A stretch of DNA of 64,000 nucleotides. It comes from DATBGO01 sp036558005 (GTDB lineage: Bacteria; Actinomycetota; Actinomycetes; Streptosporangiales; Streptosporangiaceae). The stretch is from positions 1 to 64,000 of the forward strand of contig DATBGO010000077.1 of assembly GCA_036558005.1 (NCBI GenBank). The letters run 5' to 3'. The notes beneath the pieces were generated by a model, which was not told the origin of the DNA, made no database searches, and saw only the letters and a list, made by a program, of their open reading frames with translations. A program made the translations under genes and the position numbers. Every line of letters begins with the position of its first letter. Position 1 is the stretch's first letter. Positions 25,476 to 34,840 of this stretch are shown here, in pieces.

Positions 25476-26105
25476 GTGAACCACACACCTGACGCCACGG
25501 CCGGCAACGGCGGCGCCTTCGGCCCCGAGCAGGCCGCCGCCCTGCTGGACCAGGCCAGTCAGCAGGCCCGCCGCAACTTTCAGCCGTCGCCGCCGTGGCT
25601 GCTGGCGACCAGGGCGGTCATGGTCCTGGCCGCTCTCGGCGCGACCTGGCTCTCGGTCCGCGGGCAGCACCCCTACCGGGGCCCGACCGTCGCGGACATC
25701 CCCGTCCTGATCGCGTTCATTGTCGTCAACTTCGCCGCAACGGTCGCCGTCCGCATGCGCGCGACCGCCGGGGTAACCGGGCGATCCCGGTTTAGTCAAG
25801 GCGAGATCATGGTGCTGATGGTGTCCTTCGCGGTAGCGATCGTGGCCATCGTGGGGCTGGGTGCCGCCGGGGTGAACTTCGTCACGTACGCGACCTCGGT
25901 GCTGGTCATCCCCGGCCTGGCCTGGATGGCCATCACGGCGGCACGGGCGGACCGGGTCGGGTTCGGCACCGGCCTCGCGGTCGTCGTCATCGGCATCGTG
26001 GGCGCGTTCGCGGGCCCGGCCGGGGCGTGGGCCGTCGGCGCCGTGGGCCTGTGCGTCACCCTCCTGGGCCACGCCGCCGCCGTCGCCTGGCGGCAGCGCG
26101 GCTGA
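25476..26105 (+). CDS. Integral membrane protein
   Basis: About 209 residues with an N-terminal cytoplasmic stretch and five or so hydrophobic segments (WLLATRAVMVLAALGATW, VLIAFIVVNFAATVAV, EIMVLMVSFAVAIVAIV, and others). No family recognised. I prefer the GTG at 25476 with GAGGGGAG before it over the ATG at 25461, which sits inside the operator region. It is followed after 10 bp by a winged-helix regulator gene, a common membrane protein plus regulator pair. Confidence 0.7.
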   Translation: MNHTPDATAGNGGAFGPEQAAALLDQASQQARRNFQPSPPWLLATRAVMVLAALGATWLSVRGQHPYRGPTVADIPVLIAFIVVNFAATVAVRMRATAGVTGRSRFSQGEIMVLMVSFAVAIVAIVGLGAAGVNFVTYATSVLVIPGLAWMAITAARADRVGFGTGLAVVVIGIVGAFAGPAGAWAVGAVGLCVTLLGHAAAVAWRQRG

Positions 26106-26115
26106 CGGGTACGCC

Positions 26116-26415
26116 ATGAACGACGACGGACTTGACCCGCTGATCCACGTCCCCACCCGGCTGAAGATCGTCGCGACGCTGGCGGCACTGCCCGACGGCG
26201 ACACCCTGACCTTCACCCGGCTGCAGGACATGCTCGAGCTGACGCCCGGCAACCTGATCATCGCGCTTCGCAAGCTCGAAGAAGCCGGCTACCTCAGCAG
26301 CGAGAAGACCAGGAACGGGTCCGCGCAGAAAACCACGGTGGCCCTGACCAGCCAGGGCCGGGCGGCGCTACGCACCTACACCCAGGCGCTGCGCGACCTG
26401 CTCGGCGGCCTGTGA
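26116..26415 (+). CDS. Winged-helix transcriptional regulator
   Basis: A 99-residue HTH_34/MarR-like DNA-binding domain (PTRLKIVATLAAL, TFTRLQDMLELTPGNLIIALRKLEEAGYLSSEK, TTVALTSQGRAALRTYTQAL). It is probably the autoregulator of the operon, acting on the three operator copies upstream of the membrane-protein gene. Confidence 0.85.
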   Translation: MNDDGLDPLIHVPTRLKIVATLAALPDGDTLTFTRLQDMLELTPGNLIIALRKLEEAGYLSSEKTRNGSAQKTTVALTSQGRAALRTYTQALRDLLGGL

Positions 26416-26434
26416 ACCCAAGGCACAGCCCGCC

Positions 26435-26617
26435 ATGACCACCAGCGCACTCGACCCGCTCATCCACCACCCGGGCCGGCCGCACCATGCGGCGGCCCGG
26501 CTCAGCCAGCGGTTCCCGGGCGGTGCCCGGTGCCTGCCCCGGGTGCGCTTGACCTTCACGCTGGGGGAAGCCGCACAGTGGGGGCGACCGGGCAGCCCCC
26601 CGGGACGAGGGAGCCAT
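26435..26617 (+). pseudogene. Decayed partial copy of the winged-helix regulator
   Basis: The frame from the ATG at 26435 begins MTTSALDPLIHHPGRP and later has LTFTLGEAAQWGRPG. The intact neighbour begins MNDDGLDPLIHVPTRL and has LTFTRLQDMLELTPG. Start context, LDPLIH and LTFT align at similar spacing but the helix-turn-helix is lost. This reads as a truncated tandem duplicate. The evidence is modest. Confidence 0.4.
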
Positions 26618-26618
26618 C

Positions 26619-27497
26619 GTGAGCCTGATGAGTATCGGCGAGTTCGCCCGGCTGTCCCGGCTTTCGGCCAAGGCGCTGCGGCTGTATGACGAGCTCGGGC
26701 TGCTGATGCCCGAGCAGGTCGATCCCGCCTCCGGCTACCGCTGGTACGCGCCCGCGCAGCTGCGGCAGGCACAGCTGGTCGCCTCGATGCGGCAGATCGG
26801 AATGCCGCTGACGGACATCAAGGCGATCACGGGCCTGGATCCGCACGCCGTGGCCGAGCGCCTGGCCCGTTACTGGGCCGCCGCCGAAGCCGAGCACGCC
26901 GCCCGCCGGGCGCTGGCCGGATCCCTCGTCGCGCACTTCAGCGGAGAGAGATCTGCCATGTACGAAGTAGCCACCAGGGATATCCCCGCGCGCCGCCTGC
27001 TCTGCCTCCACCAGCACGTCACCCCCGACCAGGCCGTGCCGGTGGGGAGGAGCTTCATCGCCCGGTTCAGGGACGGATCGGTGCCCCGGATCGCGGGGGC
27101 GTCCGGGGCGCTGTTCGTCATCTACTACGGCCAGGTCAACGACGACAGCGACGGTCCGGTCGAATGGTGCCGGCCCGTCGCGGACGCCGATGCCGCCGCG
27201 GTCGCGGCGAAGTTCCCTGACCTGACGCTGCGCACCGAGCCGGCGCACGAAATGGCGTTCGCCCACCTGCCCTCCGCGCTCGTCAGCCCGACCGAGATCA
27301 TGACCGTCATCCAGTCGCTCGAGAACTGGGCCGCGGAGCACCGCAGGCAGCCCAGCGGAAGCCTGCGCCAGGTTTTCTACTTTTCGCCAGGTGCGCCTTC
27401 GGGCAACGGGCCGGCCTGTGATTTCGCGTTCCCGCTTTCCCGGGCTGAGCCGGAACCGGCGCGGGACGCGAGCCCCCCTAGGCGGCCGGCCGCCTAG
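26619..27497 (+). CDS. MerR-family regulator with GyrI/BmrR-like effector domain
   Basis: 292 residues. It has a MerR winged helix (SIGEFARLSRLSAKALRLYDELGLL, GYRWYAPAQLRQAQLVASMRQIGMPL), a dimerisation helix, then a C-terminal GyrI-like ligand domain from about residue 110 (YEVATRDIPARRLLCLHQHV...). This layout fits BmrR-type regulators that respond to drugs or dyes. The stop codon lies in a perfect 28-bp palindrome that serves as terminator. Confidence 0.88.
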   Translation: MSLMSIGEFARLSRLSAKALRLYDELGLLMPEQVDPASGYRWYAPAQLRQAQLVASMRQIGMPLTDIKAITGLDPHAVAERLARYWAAAEAEHAARRALAGSLVAHFSGERSAMYEVATRDIPARRLLCLHQHVTPDQAVPVGRSFIARFRDGSVPRIAGASGALFVIYYGQVNDDSDGPVEWCRPVADADAAAVAAKFPDLTLRTEPAHEMAFAHLPSALVSPTEIMTVIQSLENWAAEHRRQPSGSLRQVFYFSPGAPSGNGPACDFAFPLSRAEPEPARDASPPRRPAA

Positions 27498-27530
27498 GGG
27501 GCGCCGGCCAGGTGATGCCTGGCCGGCGCC
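27474..27530. terminator. Two adjacent strong hairpins between convergent genes
   Basis: 27474-27501 is a perfect 28-bp palindrome that includes the MerR gene stop. Immediately after it, 27500-27512 pairs perfectly with 27518-27530 around TGATG (13-bp stem). The convergent secreted-protein gene ends at 27554. Two stems in tandem suggest insulation in both directions. Confidence 0.8.
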
Positions 27531-27553
27531 GTGCCAGCTTTCCGCTCATCGAG

Positions 27554-29305
27554 CTAACGGCCGGTGACCTCGAACACCTCCGTGCCCCAGTTGTCGACCT
27601 CGGCCTGGAACGCGGGCGGCGGGATGTACTCGGTGGCCAGCCACACGCCGCCGTTCTCCAGGTCAGGAACGGCGAACGAGTAGTCACCCCACCGTGCGTT
27701 GCTGAACGGCGGCGAGTCGGTGAAGCTCTGGTGCGGCGCGCTTCCAGCCGCCACCGTGGTGATCGTCTGCGAGCCGAGCGTGCTGAAGGCCGCCGCCGGA
27801 TCGATGGTGCTGCTGGTGATCGTGAACGTCATCGCCGCGGGGCCGGGCCGGCCGACCGCGAGCGCCGGATAGAGCAGGCTGTCGCCAGCGGCGGCGGTGA
27901 CATAGCCCTGCCTGACGACTCTCGGCCCGGCTGGGTCGATCTCGAACCAGGCCGCGGCGTCTTGCGGTGCCGAGGCACCGGGCGGGGTGACCGCGGCGTC
28001 GAGCGCGGTCCACAGCCTGATGCCGTGACGGCCGTGGGTGACGCTCACCGGCCCGCTGATCCGGCTGTCGTCAGGCTGCAGGGCCGGCTCGGAGGTGATC
28101 GTGAACGGCGGGTCGGAGAACGACGATCCGTCGCCCGTGCTGGTCGCGGGCACCGGGAAGGCGTAATCCTGGCTCGGCGCGACCGTGCCGGTCATCACCG
28201 GAGCGCCGGCGCCGGTCGTCACCGACCTGGTATTGCGCAGCGTCCACACGCCAAGCGTGTCGCCGACCGGGTTGGGCGTGAAGCCGTCGGCCAGGAAGGA
28301 CACGGAGTCGACCAGGTAGTCCCTGCCCGAGCCGGTGTCGATAGCCGGGTCAAGGCCGAGCACCGGGGCGCCAGCCAGCGAGAGCGGGCCGAGCGCGGCG
28401 TCGTTGACCGTGGCGGCCTCCCGGACGAGCTGGGGCTTGGAGATCGCCAGGACGAGCGAGCCCTCGAAGTCGTCCTCGTTCGGGTCGCAGAACTCGTCGG
28501 TGGAGACGATCAGCGCGTTGTTGTCGAAGCCCGTCTTCGGCTGGTCGCCGAAGCAGTCGCCTTTGGCTGGCCCGCCAAGTGAGGTGTCGAACTGATAGGC
28601 GGCGACGCCATGGGCGTTCATCACTACCACGTCCACCGTGGAGTTGTTGAAATCAGCGGCCGGCCCGGTCGCGACGGGGAATCCGATCTCGGTGAAGAAG
28701 AACGTCTGCGTCGCCGGGTCATACAGGCACCGCACGTCCCCCTCAGTGAACGGGTCCTGGTAGAAGGTGGGACCGCCGACGTCAGGCCGCAGCAGCGTGC
28801 CGTCCGCAGTGGTCTCCCTGATCTCTATGTTGATCGGCTCGAACACCGCCTCAGGGTCACCCGGCAAAGTGGCGTCATGGCCCACGCACAGGCCCTGGTC
28901 AGGCGGAGTCACCGGCTCAAGCGGGCCGAAGACCTTGAGCACATCGCTATTGCTCAGCCCGTTGAAGTTGTGAATGACCGACACGTGATGGCCAGCCGGA
29001 CGCAGCCGGTCGGTCGCGCTGACCCCGCGGGCCGGCGCACGGACTACCCCGGCAGCTGAATCAGTTCCGGACGGGGAGTGCACGGCCGCCACATGCCGGA
29101 GTTGCCTGGCGGTCAGCCCCTCCCTGACCGCGCGGAACCTCGTCATGGTAGTCGCGTGCGCCAGCCGGCGGGCCGAGCCGCGGGTGCCGTGATAGGCCTT
29201 GGCCGCGGGCGACGGGTGGCTCGCGGCCACGGCGGCTGATCCGGCGGCCGCCGGGATGAAAGCCGCCACGACGGCGGCGGTAGCGATGATCGGGACGCGC
29301 TTCAT
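27554..29305 (-). CDS. Secreted protein, probable beta-propeller-like
   Basis: 583 residues with a Sec signal (MKRVPIIATAAVVAAFIPAAAGSAAVAA) and an Ala/Arg-rich propeptide-like stretch. A long beta-rich body follows with repeated motifs such as CLYDPATQTFFFTEIGFP and WGDYSFAVPDLENGGVWLATEYI. That form suits propeller or sialidase-like folds. No catalytic motif was recognised. The ATG at 29305 was chosen over a nearby TTG two codons upstream. Confidence 0.7.
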   Translation of the reverse strand: MKRVPIIATAAVVAAFIPAAAGSAAVAASHPSPAAKAYHGTRGSARRLAHATTMTRFRAVREGLTARQLRHVAAVHSPSGTDSAAGVVRAPARGVSATDRLRPAGHHVSVIHNFNGLSNSDVLKVFGPLEPVTPPDQGLCVGHDATLPGDPEAVFEPINIEIRETTADGTLLRPDVGGPTFYQDPFTEGDVRCLYDPATQTFFFTEIGFPVATGPAADFNNSTVDVVVMNAHGVAAYQFDTSLGGPAKGDCFGDQPKTGFDNNALIVSTDEFCDPNEDDFEGSLVLAISKPQLVREAATVNDAALGPLSLAGAPVLGLDPAIDTGSGRDYLVDSVSFLADGFTPNPVGDTLGVWTLRNTRSVTTGAGAPVMTGTVAPSQDYAFPVPATSTGDGSSFSDPPFTITSEPALQPDDSRISGPVSVTHGRHGIRLWTALDAAVTPPGASAPQDAAAWFEIDPAGPRVVRQGYVTAAAGDSLLYPALAVGRPGPAAMTFTITSSTIDPAAAFSTLGSQTITTVAAGSAPHQSFTDSPPFSNARWGDYSFAVPDLENGGVWLATEYIPPPAFQAEVDNWGTEVFEVTGR

Positions 29306-29579
29306 AAACAATGGGCCTCCTCGGCTATTGCCCGTCCGGCCAGCATCTCAGCGCATGAGATCAGGACGATCAATTCCTGGTCACGCCGATTCCTGTAGAC
29401 CGGGCCGGTATAAACGACCGCCGGATTGGCCGCCAGCGGCGCTCATGCCAGCCGCCGGCACTACAGCCAGGACCGGCTACAGGAACCGCGAACCGGTGCG
29501 AAAATGCGACCACGGGGTCACGAGGTAAAGATCGGCGGCCGTGCGGCCGGGGAAAGGTCAGCGATTCAGCGAGGCAGCG

Positions 29580-32500
29580 ATGACACAGGGCGACAACGCG
29601 CGGGCCGCGGCATTGCTCAGGGAGTATCGCCTGGCGGCGGGGCTGAGCCAGCGGCGGCTGGCCGAAATGGCTCAGGTGAGCATCGGAGTGGTGCGCGATC
29701 TTGAGCAGCTGCGCACCTCGCGGTTGCACGCCGAATCCGTCCGGCGGCTGGCCGGCGCGCTCATCCTGGACCAGGAGCGCGCGGTCGAGTTCGCCCGTGC
29801 CGCCAGGAACGCGGCGGCCGGGCGGGCCGATACGAGCACGGTCCACGGTCTCAGGCTCGCGGTACTCGGGCCGGTGACCGCCTGGCGCGGCGGGGAGCAG
29901 ATCAGCCTCGGCCCGGCCAGGCAGCGGGCGGTGCTCGGGCTGCTGGCGCTCACGCCGAACGTTCCCGTGCACAGGAAGACGATCATCGACGCGCTGTGGG
30001 GCGACGACGTGCCAGCGACCGCCGTGCACCTGGTCCAGGTCTACGTGGCCAGGCTGCGCCGCCTGCTCGATCCTGGCTGGCTCTCAACCTCGGCCGGTAC
30101 CGGCTACGAACTGGCGGCGGCTGGCGGCCAGCTCGACCTGATGGTGTTCGAGGCGCACGCGAACCGCGCGACGCGAGCCCACGCGGCGGGAGAGCTCGGC
30201 CTGGCGTGCGAGGCCTACGCCCGCGCACTGGACACCTGGCGGGCCGAACCGCTCGCCGATCTTGAGATCCTGCAGGCGCACCCGGTCGTGGTGGGCCTGC
30301 GCCAGCGTCGATCCGACCTCGTCGTCAGGTACGCCGAAGCAGCCACGGCGGCCGGGCGGCATGAACGGGTCCTGCCTCGGCTGCGCGAGCTCGCCGCGGC
30401 GGAGCCGCTGAACGAGCGGGCCCACGCGGCGCTGATGCTGGCCCTGGCAGGCAGCGGACAGCAGGCAGCGGCGCTCGCCCTGTTCGATGAGCTGCGCCGG
30501 CGCCTCGACGACCAGCTCGGCGTCCGGCCAGGTGCCGAGCTCGCCGACGCGCAGCAGCGAGTGCTCCGCCAGAACCTGCCGTTAAAGCAGGGCCGCCTGC
30601 CCGCTTCCGGGCATCAGCGCCCCGGCAGTACCCGCGCCGCGCCGCTCGCGCCCCGGCAGCTGCCCGCCACGGTGCCGAGCTTCGCCGGGCGGGCCGCCGA
30701 GCTCGCCGCGCTGACGAAAGCGCTGGACGAGGGCGGCGCGGGCGAGCGCGTGCGGATCATGACGATCACCGGGGTCGCCGGGGTGGGGAAGACCGCGCTG
30801 GCCGTGCACTGGGCACATCACGTCGCACGGCGCTTCCCCGATGGCCAGCTGTATGTGAACCTGCGGGGATTCGACCCGTCGGGCGCGCCGGTTGCCGCCG
30901 CCGACGCCATCCGCGGATTCCTCACGGCGCTCTCGGTGCCAGCGGAGATGATCCCCGCGGCCACCGATGCCCAGGCTGGGCTGTACCGCAGCCTGCTGGC
31001 CGGCAAGCGGATGCTCGTGGTGCTCGACAATGCCCGCGATCCGGCACAGGTGCGGCCGCTGCTGCCGGGCTCGGATGGCTGCATGGCGGTGGTGACCAGC
31101 CGTACCTGGCTGGCCGGCCTGGTCGCGGCCGAAGGCGCCTGCCAGCTCAGCCTCGACGTGCTCAGCGATGCCGACGCTGCGCAGCTGCTGACCGGACGTC
31201 TGGGCAGGCACCGCACGATCGCGGAGCCTGATGCGCTCGCCGAGTTGATAGCGTTGTGCGCCGGGTTGCCCGCCGCCCTGGTGATCGTGGCCGCCCGGGC
31301 GATCGCGCAGCAGCACCTGCCGCTCAGCATGCTGGCCGCCGAGCTGCGCGACGCCAGGAGCCGCCTGGACGCGCTGACCACCGGAGACTCGGCCACTGAC
31401 GTCCGGTCGGTGTTCTCCTGGTCCTATCTCAGCCTGTCCGCTCCGGCGGCCCGGCTCTTCCGGCTGGCCGGGCTGCATCCAGGTCCTGGCCTGTCGGCTC
31501 AGGCCGCGGCCAGCCTCGCCGGGCTCCCGTTACCCGCTGCCTGCCGCGGGCTGCGTGAACTTGTCAGCGCGGGGCTCCTCGACGAGCACGTGCCCGGCCG
31601 GTTCGCCCTGCATGATCTGCTCCGCGAGTACGCGGCGGAGCGGGCGAAGTCAGCCGGCTCTCAGGCCAGCAGGCGCGCGGCGATCCACCGGATGCTCGAC
31701 CACTACCTGCACACCGCGCTGGCTGCCGCGACGCTGCTCGAGCCGGACCAGCCCCGGATGACCCCGGCCAGGAGCATCGCAGGGGTAACGCTCGGGCACT
31801 TCGCCGGCCATCGTGCGGCCGCGGACTGGTTCGAGACCGAGCACCTGGTGCTGATGGCGGTGATCGGGCTGGCTGCTGACCTCGGCTTCGACCTTCATGC
31901 GTGCCAGCTTCCGGCGGCGCTGATCGGCGTGCTCGCCCAGTCCGCCCGCTGGGAGGACCTGGCCGCATCCAGTGTCGTCGCGCTGGCGGCCGCGCAGCGG
32001 GCCGGCCACCGGGAGGCCGAGGCCTATGCCCTGCGCGGTCTCGGCGGCGCCTACGCGAGGCTGGGGAGACACGGCGACGCCCACGCCCACTTGCGGCGTT
32101 GTCTTGACCGGTTCACTGAACTAGGGAACGTCGATGGCCAGGCCCGCGCCCATCTGAACCTCGCTTGCCTGCTGCACCTCATGGACGACAGCGAACGAGC
32201 AGTCAGCCACGCCCGCCGGGCCTGCGAGCTGTTCGAGCTTCCTGGCCAGCAGCAGGCGGGCCTGGCCGCCTCGCTCAACACCGTCGGCTGGTTCGAAGCC
32301 CGGCTGGGCAACTCCGAACAAGGCCTCGCCTACTGCCAGCAGGCCCTGGCTCTCGCTCAGGAGATCGATGACCGGGTGACCACCGCGGCCACCTGGGACA
32401 GCATTGGCTACGTGCGCCACCTGCTCGGCCAGCAGGGGGCAGCGGTCAGCTGCTACCAGCAGGCAGCCGACATCTACGCCGAGCTGGGCGCGGTCTGGTA

Positions 32501-32660
32501 CCGCGCCGAGGTACTGGCCAACCTGGGCGACACCCACGAGGCGGCTGGTGACCGGCAGGCCGCCCGCGAGCTGTGGCGGGAGGCCCTTGAGGTCTTCGAG
32601 CAGACCCCGCATCCCTACACCGAACGCCTGCGGGCCAGGATGCACGGTAGTGCTCATTAG
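29580..32660 (+). CDS. AfsR/SARP-type regulator with N-terminal XRE domain, BTAD, NB-ARC and TPRs
   Basis: A large STAND regulator of about 1026 residues. Residues 8-65 are an XRE-type HTH (YRLAAGLSQRRLAEMAQVSIGVVRDLEQLRTSR), followed by an OmpR-type winged helix (LRLAVLGPVTAWRGG...RQRAVLGLLAL). A BTAD domain spans about 165-310. An NB-ARC ATPase has P-loop GVAGVGKTALA near 395 and LVVLDNARD. C-terminal TPRs run from about 770. Members usually activate secondary-metabolite or developmental genes. The extra XRE domain means two DNA-binding modules on one chain. The ATG at 29580 follows GAGGCAGCG. No biosynthetic cluster is next to it. Confidence 0.9.
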   Translation: MTQGDNARAAALLREYRLAAGLSQRRLAEMAQVSIGVVRDLEQLRTSRLHAESVRRLAGALILDQERAVEFARAARNAAAGRADTSTVHGLRLAVLGPVTAWRGGEQISLGPARQRAVLGLLALTPNVPVHRKTIIDALWGDDVPATAVHLVQVYVARLRRLLDPGWLSTSAGTGYELAAAGGQLDLMVFEAHANRATRAHAAGELGLACEAYARALDTWRAEPLADLEILQAHPVVVGLRQRRSDLVVRYAEAATAAGRHERVLPRLRELAAAEPLNERAHAALMLALAGSGQQAAALALFDELRRRLDDQLGVRPGAELADAQQRVLRQNLPLKQGRLPASGHQRPGSTRAAPLAPRQLPATVPSFAGRAAELAALTKALDEGGAGERVRIMTITGVAGVGKTALAVHWAHHVARRFPDGQLYVNLRGFDPSGAPVAAADAIRGFLTALSVPAEMIPAATDAQAGLYRSLLAGKRMLVVLDNARDPAQVRPLLPGSDGCMAVVTSRTWLAGLVAAEGACQLSLDVLSDADAAQLLTGRLGRHRTIAEPDALAELIALCAGLPAALVIVAARAIAQQHLPLSMLAAELRDARSRLDALTTGDSATDVRSVFSWSYLSLSAPAARLFRLAGLHPGPGLSAQAAASLAGLPLPAACRGLRELVSAGLLDEHVPGRFALHDLLREYAAERAKSAGSQASRRAAIHRMLDHYLHTALAAATLLEPDQPRMTPARSIAGVTLGHFAGHRAAADWFETEHLVLMAVIGLAADLGFDLHACQLPAALIGVLAQSARWEDLAASSVVALAAAQRAGHREAEAYALRGLGGAYARLGRHGDAHAHLRRCLDRFTELGNVDGQARAHLNLACLLHLMDDSERAVSHARRACELFELPGQQQAGLAASLNTVGWFEARLGNSEQGLAYCQQALALAQEIDDRVTTAATWDSIGYVRHLLGQQGAAVSCYQQAADIYAELGAVWYRAEVLANLGDTHEAAGDRQAARELWREALEVFEQTPHPYTERLRARMHGSAH

Positions 32661-32694
32661 CGCGTTCAGGACTGCTGCCGCCTAGGCTGCTGGC

Positions 32695-33261
32695 ATGGTC
32701 GCAGTGGCTAGGGACGGCAGCACGTGGCGGATCGGCACGGACGCCGACGTCGCGTGGATCACCGACGGCACGACCATCAGCCGGAGCATCACCTCTGCTA
32801 TCCCGCCGGTCTTCGAGTCCTACGCCACGGTCGTGTTGCCGGAGGGGGGCGACGGCCAGGACGCACACGACCAGGCCGTGCTCGGGCTGCTGACGGAGCA
32901 GACCGCGGGCCAGTTGTGGTGGCTGGGATATCTCGACACTGGCTCTGATGACATCGTCTTCCCCGGCGCGCCGATGGTGACCTTGTACGCGGGCTGGCGG
33001 TACCTGCTCGTCGAGGCCGGGCCAGAGCAGGCCGCTACCTGGCGGCGGCACGAGCTCGGGTCATTCTGGAAGGGCGCCCTGCCCAGCCTGATGTTCCCCG
33101 CCGACCGCTCCTGGCTGGTGTCGACGCTGTGGGACGACGACTGGACGTGCCTCGGAGGCCCGGCTGAGCTGGTCGGCCGCTTCGTGAGCCACCCCCGGCT
33201 GCGCGCGAGGCCCGTGGTCCCCGGCCAGGACGCCACACCGCCGGGCCATCAGTCACTCTGA
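32695..33261 (+). CDS. Conserved-looking hypothetical protein
   Basis: 188 residues, soluble and Trp-rich (WWLGYLDTGSDDIVFPGAPMVTLYAGWRYLLVEAGPEQAATWR, SWLVSTLWDDDWTCLGG). No transmembrane segment or catalytic motif recognised. Codon use matches the genome. It starts 34 bp after the regulator gene and may be read with it. Confidence 0.65.
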   Translation: MVAVARDGSTWRIGTDADVAWITDGTTISRSITSAIPPVFESYATVVLPEGGDGQDAHDQAVLGLLTEQTAGQLWWLGYLDTGSDDIVFPGAPMVTLYAGWRYLLVEAGPEQAATWRRHELGSFWKGALPSLMFPADRSWLVSTLWDDDWTCLGGPAELVGRFVSHPRLRARPVVPGQDATPPGHQSL

Positions 33262-33457
33262 CCTAGCACCGGCTCCGAAGATCGGCGGGCGCCCCCGGCC
33301 ATGTCCAGCCTCAGGGCATAGGGATCCCGCGCGCCTTCGGCTGGGCGTTCCTCGGGGGTTGCGTCAGGGCCGTGACACCGGCCGGCTGGCCGGGTATGAC
33401 CGCGGCACGCGGTGCGCGACGGGGCAAGCGCGGCGACTATTGCGGGCGAAGGTGAGC

Positions 33458-34606
33458 ATGACCGGTGCAGGCGGAGGAGAAGGACAGCCCGTTCACAGCG
33501 GGATGATCATGAGCTGGCTGTCGAAGGTGTTCGCGCAGAACCCCGCGGGGCTGAACTGGCCGCGGGCGGTGATGTTCCTTGACGTCGCGCTGGTGCCGCT
33601 GGTCGTGTTCTTGGCTATCGGGCACGAGGAGTACCTTCTCAGCGCGGTGTTCGGCCTGCTGTTCGCCGGGGTGGCCGATCCGGGCGGCGGGTTCGGGTAC
33701 CGCGCGTCGCGCATCGGCGTCTTCGGGCTGATCGGCGCGGGGCTGACCGCGCTGGGGTTTGGCATCGGCGCAGGCGCCTGGGGCTGGCTCGTGCTGGCGG
33801 CGTTCGCGGTCACGCTGGTGGCTGGCCTGGCGGCCGTCCTCGGGGTGCACAAGTTCGTCGCGGCCCTGCTGCTCAACATCTGGTTCATCGTCGCCCTAGG
33901 GCTCGCCTTCAGCCTTCATCACCACGCCCATATCACCAGCTACACCTGGGCGCAGGTGAGCGCCTGGGCGGGAGGGTCGGCGCTATGGATCGCCGTCACG
34001 TTCATCTGGTGGCTGATCCGCGGTCGCGAGGACCGGCCCGAGCCGGTCGCGGAGATTCCCGGTGGCACCTCGCGGCGGGAGCTGACCCGGCCGCTGGTCA
34101 TGTTCGCTCTGATCCGCGCTGCGGCCATCTCCGGCGCCGTCGCGCTCGCTTTCGGGCTGGACCTGTCGCACGGCTACTGGATGCCGATCGCGGCCATCGT
34201 CGCCATGAAGCCCAGCCCGGAGCAGACCACCCTCGTCGCCGCGCAGCGCCTGACGGGCGCGCTGATCGGCGCCGGGGCCGCCGCGCTGCTGCTGCTGATA
34301 CCCGCCAGTGAACACGGACCGACACTCGTCGCGATCGAGCACGTGCTCGACGTCGTGGCGCTCGTCTTGTTCATGCATGCGGCGGCGACCCGCTTCTGGA
34401 ACTACGCGATCTACTGCGCGGCCATCGCCGCAGGAGTGCTGATCCTGGTGGACCTCCCGCAGCCCTCCAACTTCGGTGCCGTGGGCTACCGGGTGCTGTG
34501 GACGCTGTGCGGTGCGGGCATCGCCGTGCTGGTCATGCTCCTGACGGGCCTGCTCGCCAGGCGCACCGCCAAAACACCGGCACAACAAGCCAGGCAACCA
34601 GCCTGA
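33458..34606 (+). CDS. FUSC / aromatic acid exporter-like membrane protein
   Basis: About 382 residues with two sets of transmembrane helices separated by a short basic loop (WLIRGREDRPEPVAEIPGGTSRRELTRPL). The second set begins SGAVALAFGLDLSHGYWMPIAAIVAMKPSPEQTTLVAAQRLTGALIGAGAAAL. Its GYWxPxxA and QRxxGxxxG elements are typical of the FUSC/ArAE family, which export aromatic acids or other small molecules. The ATG at 33458 is my choice; an ATG at 33503 or 33509 is possible. Confidence 0.75.
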   Translation: MTGAGGGEGQPVHSGMIMSWLSKVFAQNPAGLNWPRAVMFLDVALVPLVVFLAIGHEEYLLSAVFGLLFAGVADPGGGFGYRASRIGVFGLIGAGLTALGFGIGAGAWGWLVLAAFAVTLVAGLAAVLGVHKFVAALLLNIWFIVALGLAFSLHHHAHITSYTWAQVSAWAGGSALWIAVTFIWWLIRGREDRPEPVAEIPGGTSRRELTRPLVMFALIRAAAISGAVALAFGLDLSHGYWMPIAAIVAMKPSPEQTTLVAAQRLTGALIGAGAAALLLLIPASEHGPTLVAIEHVLDVVALVLFMHAAATRFWNYAIYCAAIAAGVLILVDLPQPSNFGAVGYRVLWTLCGAGIAVLVMLLTGLLARRTAKTPAQQARQPA

Positions 34607-34649
34607 GCGTTCTCCGCCAGCGGCCGCGTGCTGATCCGCACGATTCCAG

Positions 34650-34725
34650 CCGCGGCCTTTCGTGCGGACGGGAGCACGGATTGACGCCGCGGAGCTGTCC
34701 GGGCGGAACCGGGAATTCCTGGTAC
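34650..34725 (+). pseudogene. Relic of an APH-like phosphotransferase gene
   Basis: About 70 bp here align with the intact phosphotransferase gene at about 42400-42470, with only scattered mismatches. The shared core contains CACGGATTGA.GCCGCGGAGC and CCGGGCGG.ACCGGG. The surrounding frame is broken and no start or stop remains. It is outside the tRNA-bounded element, so it may mark an older insertion or recombination event. Confidence 0.5.
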
Positions 34726-34840
34726 CACATGTCGTGTCGGCGCGTGGCAAGCTGGCAGGCAGCCAGGCCTGGTCCCGCGTTATCGCCGACTAGCCGACGG
34801 CCGGCGCGGCGGACGGCGATGCGGTGGCACACTGACCGAT

